Shown one piece after another: positions 23,274-34,432 of a DNA stretch of 64,000 nt. The notes under the pieces are model-generated. The model did no database searches. It saw nothing but the letters and a program-made list of their open reading frames with translations, and had not been told where the DNA came from. The stretch comes from Fragilariopsis cylindrus CCMP1102 (lineage: Eukaryota > Bacillariophyta > Bacillariophyceae > Bacillariales > Bacillariaceae). Each line of letters begins with the position of its first letter. Position 1 is the first letter of the stretch. Both the position numbers and the translations under genes were made by a program. The DNA lies in the NCBI GenBank assembly GCA_900095095.1, contig FMBT01000378.1:62001-126000 (forward strand). The letters run 5' to 3'.

Positions 23274-23939
23274 TTAAAAATGAATTTGATCGTTACACAA
23301 CCAAGCATTTTCATCGGGGTTGAACCATACACATCGATCACCGTCACAATCACTACAGTCGGGGTGGATGAAGGAATTATCAAAATAATTCCAATCCCAA
23401 CCGGAAACATCTTCATCGTCGTTGCAGTACCAACCCTCACCGAAGGCACAACTACCACCCGGACAATCTGTATCGTACCGATACACGGGATAAAATCCTT
23501 GCGATCTATCGCAACCAGGATGGATGAACGAATTCCAATCGGTAGCACCCCACGGTCCATCATCAAAGCAATACCACCCCTCAGTGGGACCATTGTATCC
23601 ATAATGCACCAGGGAATCAGCATCACCACATCCATCTTTGATGAGAGCATCATCTAAATACACAAGATTGGGTAAATTATTGACATCCAGACCATCATTA
23701 CAATACCAACCCGTCCCCAACGAACAACCCGTGGTCGTACCATATTGTGTATTACAATCATCATCGGTGTAGTATTGCGGATAGTTATCATCATCAATCA
23801 TACAACCCGAATGAATAAAGGCGGCATCATAGGCGTCGGTGGTATGACGAAGGATGCAGGCAACTAGAACCGAAAGAAGAACAGCAGTACGACGACGAGG
23901 AGTAATCGAGGAGGAGGTACTAGTAGTGAAGGAAATCAT
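23274..23939 (-). CDS. Secreted Cys/Trp-rich protein with four internal repeats
   Basis: A single frame of 221 residues. It starts with a signal peptide (AVLLSVLVACILRHTTDA) after a Ser/Arg-rich head. The mature part is four diverged copies of a module of about 35-50 residues that opens with FIHPGC or a variant and ends with GWYCND: near residues 41, 94, 139 and 194. Cysteines are evenly placed, two to four per module, and the protein is very acidic, as in calcium-binding or wall proteins of diatoms. It is not a clear match to the frustulin acidic Cys-rich domain. It lies back to back with another secreted-protein gene across a palindromic spacer, which suggests joint regulation; that is inference. 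Confidence 0.75.
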   Translation of the reverse strand: MISFTTSTSSSITPRRRTAVLLSVLVACILRHTTDAYDAAFIHSGCMIDDDNYPQYYTDDDCNTQYGTTTGCSLGTGWYCNDGLDVNNLPNLVYLDDALIKDGCGDADSLVHYGYNGPTEGWYCFDDGPWGATDWNSFIHPGCDRSQGFYPVYRYDTDCPGGSCAFGEGWYCNDDEDVSGWDWNYFDNSFIHPDCSDCDGDRCVWFNPDENAWLCNDQIHF

Positions 23940-23949
23940 ATTGTATTTT

Positions 23950-24925
23950 GTTTAGTTTTTTTGTTTAATGTTTGTTTTAATAAATTTTGAATTTGATATT
24001 GTGAGAAGATACTGTCAAAGTTCCATTGTACTTGTTAGGACCGAAAACATAGGTGGTGGATATGATCCCCACAGTACGACATTATGATAGTCAACATGTC
24101 ATTCTTACCGGTCCAATACATCATTGTCATCATGCCAAATCACATCACTATTGATATTGTTCTCGGCACGTGAGTACAGCAAAGAACCTCACTGGTTACG
24201 GATATGCCGTTCTATATATGTCAATTCGTGTTGTCTTCTTCGGCACGATGAAAAAAATGCAGTGAGAAGAACAAAGAACCTCACTGCATGGTTACGGATG
24301 CGTTGTTTTATATTATATCAATTCGTATTGTCTTATTCCGCATGAAGAACAAGTAATGTTCTAAGGAGTGAGAAAAACAAAGAACATCTCGCTGGTTACG
24401 TTAATCCGTGTTGTCTCATTCGGTGTTGTTGCTCGGTTTGGTTCTCAACTTTCGCTCTCAGTGGGATCGGATCTCATACCACTTTCATGCTCTCTGTTTG
24501 TTATCTCGCGATCAAAAAATTAACTTAGGGCGTTTTCTCCCTCTTTATGAATATTTCCCTCCCCCGAACTTTTCGTTCGTGCGAATGTTTCTCGCACGAT
24601 CAATCATTCGTGCAAACAGAGAGAGCATGAAAGTGGTATGAGATCCGATCCCACTGCATGAGAAGGAAAAGTTGAGAAACAAACCGAGCAACTATCGAAT
24701 GAGACAAACACGGATTACCGTAACCAGCGAGATGTTCTGTGTTCTTCTCACTCCTTATGAACATATGTTCTTCATGCGGAATAAGACAACACATCCGTAA
24801 CCAGTGAGGTTCTTTGTTCTTCTCACTCGTTATGAAAATTATTTTCTTCATCGAGTTTATCTTCTCACAAAATTAAAAAGATACAACAAACATTAAAACA
24901 ACAATATCAAAACAAAAACAGAAAG
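23950..24925. repeat. Large imperfect inverted repeat between two divergent secreted-protein genes
   Basis: The core arms are 24460-24500 and 24613-24655, which are exact reverse complements apart from one 2-nt difference, around a ~112-nt loop. Outward, the arms stay similar: CGGTTTG and ATGAGACAA, GTAACCAGCGAGATGTTCT, CATGCGGAATAAGACAA and GTAACCAGTGAGGTTCTTTG on the right arm all have reverse complements on the left. The left arm has three direct sub-repeats of about 95 bp that begin with CAAAGAAC (near 24180, 24270, 24378); the right arm has two. The outer ends, CTTCTCACA followed by an A-rich leader with AAACATTAAA, are also mirrored just upstream of each start codon. It may be a foldback element or an inverted duplication of a promoter. 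Confidence 0.8.
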
Positions 24926-24934
24926 AAATTAATA

Positions 24935-26446
24935 ATGAAATTCATCATTCCCAACCTCACGTCTATACTTTTCATTGCAAGTTTTGCTTCGATTCGAGCT
25001 CAAGATTGCACCACCGGTCCAGATGGATCAGCAACCATTTGGAATTCGGATGCGGATATTGCGGCCTCTGCGGCCCATAGGGGGGATAACAATATGTACG
25101 GAATGATTGTTCGACATCGTTTCGACGGTTTGGTGCCCTGTGAAGAAACTGCATTCCAAGACTGTATGTCGTGGGATGAGTTGATCAAAGATCACGATGT
25201 CTGTAACGGTCCCGATGGCAAGAGTGGTGATTGTGGTGTCGCAGCTAGCTACTGGCATGAAAATATCAAAACTCCTAACCAAGCATATCCTAATGGTGGA
25301 TCAGCAGATCCTGATAATCTAAACTATCCAACTGTCGTGTATGCTGCTTGGACTTCGTGGGACATGAATCCCAATGGTCGGTTACAAGGATATGCATTTT
25401 ATCCAACAGACTCCAATTCCAATGATAAGCGAGATTGGCTTAACGAAATGGGTCTTCCCGGTCAGGGGTGTCATGGCGAACAAAACTTTCAGTGCACGAA
25501 TGATGGTTGCTTATCACAAGAGGGTTATGATTCTCAATGGTGCAAATGTAATTATGATGAATTTTCAGCTGAAAATTTTGGTGAGATTCTAGCTGCCTCA
25601 TTCGTTGATAATGACGACGGATTCTGGAGCTGTATTGGTGAGGATTGTAACAACGGTTATGGACCAGTCAGTGACATGAACAACCTTCAATATATTTATC
25701 AGGGACACGATTATTCGTCTTGCTGGGTTGATGAAGGGGACTTGCGTAAAAAGGGAGATATGAACATGATTATTGATGCACAGAACTCTATCTATTGGAA
25801 TAGTGATGATTGGTGGAATGGGATGTCATTTGCTGGTACACCTAGCCAATATTGGGGTTGGAATGAAGTCTCGTTCGACAAAAAACTTGATGACCCATGC
25901 GATGGAGATCAGTGTAATTTGGATTCACTTATCATCGTGCTGCCTATTGATCACTCGTCTATTTGCGACGTGGATAAAGAATCGGCCAAAGCAATTGACA
26001 CTCAGATGATGGATTACTGGAAGGATGGATTTGGTACGCTCCCAGTTATTGTTGCACGAAATATGGACTCCAATGGCGATGGAGTTAGTTACGATATGGA
26101 ATTCTTCACTCAAAACTTTATTTTCGAGAGCGGTAACTGTATTATCTACTCTTTCGACGATAATAACGCCTACTATTATCCTAGTGATGATCCAAGTGGA
26201 TTGTGCGGAATTCCTGAGCCTAAGTGCAAGCATCATTGTAGCAAGGGAAAGCCATGTGGAAATTCTTGTATTCCAGAAAATACATCTTGTGTTAAAAAGA
26301 CCCGTGGAAGTGCTTGCTGGGTAAAAGAAAAGTGTACCAAATTCTGTGACGCAGGACAGGCATGTGGTAATTCTTGTATCTCCAAAAATGATACTTGTAG
26401 CAAAACACCCGATGAAGGGTTTGCCTGCAACAAGGAAGATTACTAG
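24935..26446 (+). CDS. Secreted protein with C-terminal CGNSC repeats, unknown function
   Basis: A single frame of 503 residues with a clean signal peptide (IIPNLTSILFIASFASIRAQ). The main body (~25-420) is rich in Asp, Asn, Trp and Cys: WNSDADIAASAAHRG, RHRFDGLVPC, YAAWTSWDMNPNGRLQGYAF, GYDSQWCKCNYDEF, VIVARNMDSNGDGVSYDMEFF. The last contains DSNGDGVS, an EF-hand-like calcium loop. The tail has two copies of a Cys module: HCSKGKPCGNSCIPENTSC and FCDAGQACGNSCISKNDTC, each spaced C-x6-C-x3-C. Similar CGNxCI modules occur at the ends of many bacterial and algal secreted proteins; their role is unknown to me. No hydrolase motif is certain. It is paired head to head with the other Cys-rich secreted gene. 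Confidence 0.78.
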   Translation: MKFIIPNLTSILFIASFASIRAQDCTTGPDGSATIWNSDADIAASAAHRGDNNMYGMIVRHRFDGLVPCEETAFQDCMSWDELIKDHDVCNGPDGKSGDCGVAASYWHENIKTPNQAYPNGGSADPDNLNYPTVVYAAWTSWDMNPNGRLQGYAFYPTDSNSNDKRDWLNEMGLPGQGCHGEQNFQCTNDGCLSQEGYDSQWCKCNYDEFSAENFGEILAASFVDNDDGFWSCIGEDCNNGYGPVSDMNNLQYIYQGHDYSSCWVDEGDLRKKGDMNMIIDAQNSIYWNSDDWWNGMSFAGTPSQYWGWNEVSFDKKLDDPCDGDQCNLDSLIIVLPIDHSSICDVDKESAKAIDTQMMDYWKDGFGTLPVIVARNMDSNGDGVSYDMEFFTQNFIFESGNCIIYSFDDNNAYYYPSDDPSGLCGIPEPKCKHHCSKGKPCGNSCIPENTSCVKKTRGSACWVKEKCTKFCDAGQACGNSCISKNDTCSKTPDEGFACNKEDY

Positions 26447-27922
26447 AAAATTCAATGAATATAATAGAAAGAAAAATAAAGCAATACTGTGAATAAAAAC
26501 CAGCATAATATAATAGAAGCAATCATATCACATATAAATACACACACAAAGCGTTCATAGGAAGATAAAACATGGCAAGACACTATAGTACATCTTTAGA
26601 TCTTCTTCAACTTTTTTAAATCTTGTACTACCGTGTATTGCCCTATGAAAGATCCTACTATCGAATCGAAACTTCGGCATTAAAATTATACCGATGCTAA
26701 ATCTGACGGTACGCTAAAGTTCTTTAATGCTGATTTGCTGAAAGATGGCTCATGCCTTTCTTCGTTGAAAGATTGTTCGAATGCATTCCTAACGTTTATA
26801 AATTCTGTATTTAAGAAAGAATGAGTCAATAATGGCTTTTATTGATTTGGTATATCAGGTCATACAAACGAAATTGAATAAAGATGTTAAGAAGAAAGAA
26901 TCCAGTCAAGATAAGAAAAAGAATAGATACAAGGAAGTAATAAGCTGGTAAGATTTCTCTGATAGGCTACTGCACTGAGCCGGATCTTAAATCTATATGT
27001 AAAGTTGTTTCCGCTTGAGCAAAGACTGACTATATACAGTGCAAAATACAATTAAAAGGGAAAATCTAATAGATATAGTAGTAATACAGTCTCATAAAAC
27101 TTCACTACCTACCGCTTGTTCTGAAATATCATATTTGATGTCGCCGATAGTAAAAGTACCACACCGTCCTATTCTAGACTTCAATACAATATTGTGCGTA
27201 ATACTGCACTTGTAGATATTATATGAATTAATACAAATATATTTGTGTCATTGAAATTGGTAATTGAACCTGGAAAAAGACGATGAATTATACTAGTATT
27301 CGAGTCGATATTTAAATATAAGAAGTCGTTCACAACAACAACAACAACAACAACAACAAAATGCGTTATTCATTTCTCGCAATCTTGCCTTTTGCGATCC
27401 ATATTAAGTCAAGTCAAAGGAGTTGTTTCGTGTCGACGAAAGTACGATACGATGCGTAATGTTATCATTACTATCACCACGGGAGAATAATCGAAGATCC
27501 AATGCGTGTATCGTTAACTTACACTACGTCGTAGTGTACTGATGGAAGAAGAGATAATGCACCAGATTCGAAATAACAAAATGACTGAATGAATCGAATG
27601 AAAATTTCTGTCAACACGCCGCACATAAGTATGATACTGTAGCGTGTTGTGATTTGATATTGCGTAATTTTTAGATAGGACCAAGTCGTGGGGTTTTGTC
27701 TATGTTTAGTTAGATAAAATGTTTAACTACTTTTTCTTTTTACGTATTATTCTGACTGAAGCTACAGTACTGTATATTGCAATAATGATCCATGTACATA
27801 CAAATCCGTAGGTTTTTCAAGTAAGACTGCAGTTGGTCTATATATGAACAAGATCCTTCAATTTCATTGATCATGATTTATTTCAGCTTCCAATTGTCAA
27901 ACATAAGGGGGTATATGTTGTT
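26447..27922. other. Intergenic, no certain gene
   Basis: 3' flanks of the secreted-protein gene (+) and the ion channel gene (-). It contains a CAA triplet run at about 27337-27358 and TACAGTACTGTA at 27763-27774. Apart from the 32-codon frame at 27361 nothing codes. Confidence 0.5.
27361..27459 (+). CDS. Possible signal-peptide micro-ORF or first exon
   Basis: Thirty-two codons begin straight after a (CAA)n run and an A-rich context like that before other starts here. The product opens with MRYSFLAILPFAIHIKSS, which looks like a signal peptide. A GTACGA donor-like site occurs at codon 28. No downstream exon was found, so it may be chance. Confidence 0.2.
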   Translation: MRYSFLAILPFAIHIKSSQRSCFVSTKVRYDA

Positions 27923-30900
27923 TCACCTCGAATTTGGATCGTAATTATCATAATTATTCTGAAGATATGACTGATCGCTTTCATCAAACCATTTGGGTTC
28001 ATCTGCTAACCAAACATCGGTCGAACGAACAAGGTACAACATAACTGTAATAAATATCGTATATGTAACAACTGCAAAAGTGAGTGATGCAATATCCATT
28101 TTACGTAGTGAAAATGTGTAAAAGAAATCACCACACCCTCCCCTTCTTCGTTCTACGTCAACGTCAATTTCTTCTACCAATGTACTATCAGTTAGCATCA
28201 TTTTCTCCTCTTCACTCCCTCGATCAGCTGCACTATCTGCTGCTGCGTCCTCCTCAGCAGCGGCGCGAGCTTTATCCATCATAGACACACGCGCAGCTGG
28301 ACTCATCAAAGTCAATCTTTTGTGCTGTTTTCTAGCCATCCGATCTTCTCTAATGTAGTATAGAAATCCGATGCACACTGACTGTATTACACCAAACAAT
28401 ACCCAATAAAAGGACCAACCAACAAATTTGTCCAACCACAATCGTTGATTCGAAATCGGCGTCAAGCCGCTTGTTACGATCTGTTGGGCAACAACGACTA
28501 AAGCTAATGCCATACCAAAACCAAGCCGTTCACCTATCCGTAAGTCTAATAGGAATGTAAAGAAACTACATTGAATAAAACGTAGAAGAAGAATTCCAGT
28601 CATACAACGGACAAAAAAATGCGGAAGGAATAGGGAAAGAAGATATTATGTTGTTAAATGTACAGCGCAATCTTCGAGGAATTTTTTTAGAGCAACAAGA
28701 ATTGCGAATCATCTAGAGTTCCTTACCTTAGGTATGTCAAAATGATAGTGGGTACCTACGCATTGCAGCGAAGACGATTAAACAATGTTTTTGGATGAAC
28801 ATATTAGATAGCAATTGTAAGAAGTTGTACTTAGCACTACACCGGACATAAAAAGATCAAACATACACAACACATAATTGGTGGAATGTACGTACCACAA
28901 TATTTGAAATGTAGTGTCTCGTTGACCTTTTAAAGTATACATTATAATAAATAACACCACTGTTAAACTATGCACAGTATGTGTATTAGGGAAAAAAAAG
29001 GAACAGAAAGAAAGATGTGACAAAATCAAATGAGAATGAACGAATCGAATCATCAAATTGATCTTTACGAAGAAAAACGATACTTAATACCATTGCGTTC
29101 TGTGTATGTAATATTACTATATGGTCCTAATGTTTACGTACAGTATATCCCTGAAAAATGAAGTAGTTAGTGATGTCGTTTAAAAAGGCAGTGAGTATAA
29201 AGAATAAAATAATATGTATAATATCAGCAACAATCTAAAATCACTTTCTTTATAGTATTGTAACGTACGTATTTTGCCATTTCTGGTACCGGACGCCATT
29301 CATTATATGTTACATCAAATGCACCAAAGAATACATTATCTGGAAATTCTAACCTATAAACTATAGAAGTTTGTCTTCCACTACCAGAACCAAATAACAT
29401 TTGACATCCCATCGTCTATATATATAAAGAGATCACAGTGTGTGTGTGAGAGAGAGAGAGATAGAAACAAAATGAAAAAAAAAATTTGTGAGTTTTTGCG
29501 TGTTTTTTATATTTATTTTTAATTTGAATAAATAACAGAACGTAACACGTACATCAAATGGAATATTTGCTAATCCAGTAAATGCACAGAATGCTTTTAA
29601 TCCACCAGTCATAGACCATATAACACTACCATCACTATAAACAGTTGCTTTCGACGCTTCAATTTCCTGTACACCTTCTATTCGATTCAATAATTCAAAA
29701 TTTGGTACCCATATAGATGTTGTTTCTATATCATGTCCTGTCCATACATTAATTATATTTGAACATGTGTCATAATCATCTACTGTCCATTTTAATCTTT
29801 CATCTTTCCATTTCAAAGTTATACTAACAAATATTGTTGCTGTTCCGTCTTCAACTTCAATATGTTCTAATGCCTCAAATTGCAGAAATACACTAACTTC
29901 AAGTGGTCCATTATTATTACTAATAATTGGTGGTACAATTGTATTGTATACACCATTATCTATTACTCTTTGCTGTATATTTTGTTCACATTCATCTGTG
30001 TTAAAAATGTTACACAATAATCAGAGGAAGAAAAAAAAACCAGAGAAAGAAAAAACAAAAAGAAGGCAGCAATAATTATGAGCACGATCGATAAAAAAGA
30101 TAGTTTTCTTCCGTGGCATATGCCTTCAGGAAGTCTTCGACGACGCGATATATAGAATGGACATGCATTCTGACTCCCGTTACATGACTGAACTCTAGCG
30201 ACCGCTCATCGATCGATAGATAGATACATAGATTCGGATCGAATCCTTCGATCCGTCCAGTAGAAATCGTATATCAACTCAACTGCAGCAAAAGAATGGA
30301 TTCCACTGCTCATCGATTGATCAGTCTCGACTCGACTCAGACTCGATTCGATTCAGACTCGATGCGATTCGATCCGTCGAGTAGAAATCGCATATCAACT
30401 CAACTGCAGCAAGAGAATAGATTCCACTGCTCATCGATTGATCGGTCTCGACTCGACTCAGATTCGATTCGATTCGATTTGATTTGATTTGATTCGATCC
30501 GTCTAGTAGAAATCGCATAACAACTCAACTGCAGCAAGAGAATGGATTCATTCCACTGCTCATCGATTGATCGGTCTCAGACTCGAATCGACTCAGATTC
30601 GATTCGATTCGATTTGATTTGATTCGATCCGTCTAGTAGAAATCGCATAACAACTCAACTGCAGCAAGAGAATGGATATTCCACCGCTCATCGATTGATC
30701 GGTCTCGGATCGGTCTCGACTCAGACTCGATTCGATCCGTCCAGAACAAAAACTCATGGCAGAGCAACTCAAACTGTAGCAAGAGAATGAATTTCGTGGA
30801 TAGAACCAAGACAAACTCTTCTTGATGAATAACTACAACCGTTCTGTTTTCGTATCACTTTCTATCAAATCATCCTCCTCCTTGGTGTGAAATGAATATG

Positions 30901-31443
30901 CTACACTACACTACACAAGTCAAGTGTACTACACAAGTTAGTGTTTTGTACTGTACACAGTAGAAAAACTTACTTACATTTTGGTATGGATGGTTGACAA
31001 CATAAATCAAAATAAAAATTATATCCATAATTACTTTTACAGGATGCTGATATTCCTGATTGATATGGATTAATAGTTTCATCTGCTCCTGCTTGATTTT
31101 GAATAGTATCAATATAATCTTCTTCTGTATCTGTTGTAAAATTATATCTAAAATATAAATCAACTTCATTACATGTTGGTTGATAATCAGAACCATCGGA
31201 ACTTGGTACTCTTTTATCGAATGATATAGGTACGCCTTGACAAAGTGAACATGGATCGTAATCATCTTCTTCTTGTAACGTTCTTGCTGTTCGATAATCC
31301 TTATTACTATTATTATGCATCGTCGTAGTCGCAGTTGATTGACAGGGCAATGACATAATAAAAATAATCAACAAGAAGAATAGTCGTACCATCATGACGA
31401 CGACGAGGTTATTATTGAGGCAGAATAGACTATTATTTCCCAT
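27923..31443 (-). CDS. Pentameric ligand-gated (Cys-loop) ion channel subunit
   Basis: Six exons (30978-31443, 29553-29995, 29269-29415, 28896-28967, 28727-28755, 27923-28565) join in frame to 599 residues. A signal peptide is followed by a Cys-rich module (PCSLCQG...DLCCQP). The ligand-binding domain (~157-370) shows LKWKDERLKW, TSIWVPNFELLNR and VYSDGSVIWS. The Cys-loop is C292-x14-C307 around IPFD, one residue longer than the animal 13. Next come YNVYFKRSTRHY, TM1 (~369-394), TM2 starting at GERLGFGMALAL (~397), TM3 (WSFYWVLFGVIQSVCIGFL, ~436-454), a long charged loop and TM4 (~544-565). GER at the inner end of TM2 resembles GEK of cation-selective receptors, so cation conduction is inferred. 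The ligand is unknown. Such channels are well known in animals and prokaryotes and patchy in unicellular eukaryotes. Exon 5 is only 29 nt. Confidence 0.9.
30256..30790. repeat. Minisatellite in intron 1 of the ion channel gene
   Basis: Between four and five units of 113-130 bp share CAACTCAACTGCAGCAA (starts 30275, 30396, 30521, 30651 and a variant at 30764), then CCACTGCTCATCGATTGATC, a GACTCGATTCGATT-rich stretch and GATCCGTC. Units differ mainly in the number of GATTCGATT words. Confidence 0.85.
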
Positions 31444-32756
31444 AGTTAGTACGAATGAACGAATACTGAATTTGAATTTTGTATGGAAATTGGCTAAATA
31501 AATAAAAGTCAGTTAGTCATGCAAAAGTCCGAGTGAGTCGAGTCAATCTCCTCTTTACCTCTTTGCTTTCTTGTCTTAACTTTTATTCTTGCTTCATCAA
31601 CCGTTGGTATGTGTCGTATCGAGGGTTGGTTGGGAAGTAACCGTAGTGAAAGATTTTGTGTTCTTTTTGAGTCTTGTCGTACTACGTAAAATCTTGTAGT
31701 TTCCGACGTATTTAAAGTTGTTACAGTGTGTATGTTACATACTAGCACAGGCATATGTGCGTTGTTGAAGTCGCAAACCGCACTGCCTCATTTTTTGACG
31801 TTACCATGTAGGTAGCCACTGATAAATTTTAAAAATATATGTCTGTCTGACAGCCGAAATTTTGAAATATCAACAGCTCGCAATTTAGAAGATCTTGCCA
31901 CCAATAAAACACTAAATCATGTCAATTTCTTATTACAGTGTTATTTGTTAGTGTAGTATATATTGTATAGTATTAACTACTTTCACACCGAATATATGCA
32001 TCTAATCAGTCACTCATTATTATTGAATACGAATGTATGAAATTTATTATTGAACTGAAAGATGGAGCTCTGTTATATTCCTTGATACCATAAGGCTCCT
32101 GGTATGGTGTCACACACTGTAGGCTCACACACAGCACCATGTCACCCACGAAATATATCCCTTAATACAAACTAAATGACACATTTTGGGGCATTTGTTG
32201 ACCTACTGTTCACTCAAAAGGACAAACAGATAAACCTTATAGTATATATTTACACAGTAGATATTTGTGGAAACAACAGTCACACTTATTATTACTGTTT
32301 GAGTTTTTAGCTTGTTGAGAGCTGTTAAGAAAAAGTCCTGTATGGTAGATTTTTCCACAATAATAGGTATTTGTGGACAGAATCACACTATTATTATCCT
32401 TTTTGGTCCTTGGCAAGGTACGTATGTATGGAGTCCTGGTGGCATCACATGCCACACTCAAAATCAAACAGGGTAGACATACAAATAAACCTTGTAATAT
32501 ATTCTTGTGCATTGTTTCTATTTTTTGGTGAGGTGCGTAGTATGGAGTCCTGATGACATCACATGACACACTTTAATTGTTAGTATATCCAGCAACAAAA
32601 TTTATGACAGGATTCTTCCAAAGAAATAAGCTCATGACATATAGGGTATGTGGTAGATCATAAACAGACCAGAGAAAAGCATATATAAGTATCTATAAAA
32701 GAAATAGTAGTAATACTACTACTATTATTTGTGGGTGTGTATAGTTACTATAATAC
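31444..32756. other. Start of gene-poor repeat tract
   Basis: No gene is seen. It has a dispersed repeat copy at 32061-32126, also present at the window end, and two diverged copies of a segment with GTATGGAGTCCTG and CATCACATG plus ACACAC, near 32427 and 32540, about 115 bp apart. Confidence 0.5.
32061..32126. repeat. Dispersed repeat, copy 1
   Basis: The segment running from GATGGAGCTCTGTTATATTC to ACTGTAGGCTCA aligns, with small gaps, to 63939-64000 in the same orientation. It is probably the terminal part of an interspersed element; the family was not identified. Confidence 0.65.
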
Positions 32757-33540
32757 TGCCTCCCAACAGCTACCGCAATCTGTATTGCAGTAAGAATCAT
32801 TTTATCTGTTCAAAACTGCCTCATGATACAACAGATGACAATGTGGTCAGTAGGAGATATGCTTCAACAACTTGGTGCACCTGCAGTTATTGTTCAGCTT
32901 GTAAATAATAGCTCTTATGTAAGTTCTACTACTATGTGTGTATGTGAGTACTTACGGCCTCCCCACCCTAGATAGCTACTGCAGTGTTTATTACATGGAG
33001 AATCATTTGATCTGTTCAATTACCCCATTATTCAACAAATGGCAATGTGTCTAGTAGGGTATATGGTATGTTATGATTGGTATATGCTAAAACAACTTGG
33101 TGCACAATTATTTGTGTTGTAATAATTGCTCTTATTGCAGTGCTACTTTTTGTGTGTGCGTACCCTTACTACTGTCATGCCTACCCACATAACCACTGCA
33201 ATCGTTATTGCATGGAGAATCATTACTTTATCTATTCAATAATCTCATGATACAACATATGGCAGTGTGTTTAGAAGTTTAGAAGGGTAGATTCTACTAT
33301 TCCAGTGCTGCTTTGTGTGTGTGCATGCACATAGGTGCTGCAATCTGTATTGCAAGGCAGAAGAATTTTATCTATTCAATGTAACTCATGATACAAAATA
33401 TGGCAATGTGTTTAGAAGGGTAGATGCTCTCCATCTAATTGGTGTACATGCATGATATAGTGTTGAGGTTCTCTGTACGCTTACTATAGACTGCCTCCCC
33501 ACATAGATACTGCAGTATGAAAACTCTACTAATGTGAATT
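32757..33540. repeat. Degenerate tandem array, unit about 150-220 bp
   Basis: Four to five units share CCCACAT-type sequence, CTGCAATCTGTATTGCA, GAGAATCATT, TTATCTATTCAAT, CTCATGATACAACA and GGCAATGTGT, then AACAACTTGGTGCAC in some. Unit starts lie near 32760, 32955, 33178, 33328 and 33488. Divergence between units is high. Confidence 0.6.
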
Positions 33541-34432
33541 GTAAGAAAATTTTATGGTATAGGATTATGTTGTTGTGCTTGGTACTACTACTGCAGCTTT
33601 AGGCCCTCGGAAGTATCTATCAACACCATGATGAGATGTGCTTTGAGCAGTAATATCAAGCTAGAAATTAGGAAAATAATACAAACTACCTAAATATAGG
33701 ATACATTTCCAAAGAACTTGTTTGGACCTTCCCAGCATCCGTGTGAACCATCCCTGGCGGCTGATCACCCCTTGACTAGAGGAATTTTCAATGGGTATCA
33801 TTCTTTTATACTACCAATTCTCTTGTGGAGATTGGTTATTGAGATAGTGATATGAACAACAACTTTAAATTATGAGATGCATTATGTCTTCTCCTTAGGT
33901 GTAGAACCAGTCTGGTGCACCAAAAAACCACCCAGTCCACCATTCCATACCCATAGGGGATGGATCAAAGGTCACAATACCATATACTTGCCTCCAGAAC
34001 GCAAAAACATTACATCATGGTCAACATAGCATATTTCCATACCCAAAATTAGCATCTAGAAAGAGGTTACAGCATCAAAAAGAAGAGGAATTAAGGGAGA
34101 TGGTTTTAACACCCAGATAGTTTTAACATATGCATATTATGATCAAACCACACAAGAGATACTTGGAACATCTACCATAGGCAATGTGATTAGGCAAGGA
34201 ACAATAGAGTACCACAGACATAATATAATGATAGTTGAGATGGTAATGTGACCATACCATGTATGTTGATCCCAAATGGGATTTTTGGGTGTACTAAGTC
34301 CATATTGATGGTGCATTAAGGCCTTGATTGGACACAGTTTTGTTATTTTAGGGATTTCACTGTGCTTTAAAGTGTTGGGTTTTGACCCATGACACCCCAA
34401 ATATATGTATGGATTTCTAAAACAACACATGC
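33541..34432. other. Gene-poor tract, nothing identified
   Basis: Non-coding by reading both strands. It looks like old repeat-derived DNA in composition, but I see no termini or protein remnant. Confidence 0.4.

Noticed and set aside
28561-28603. Met at 28603 as start of a separate four-TM gene
   Set aside because: The upstream 43 nt are intron sequence ending in an AG acceptor at 28566; splicing to the microexon restores the conserved TM1.
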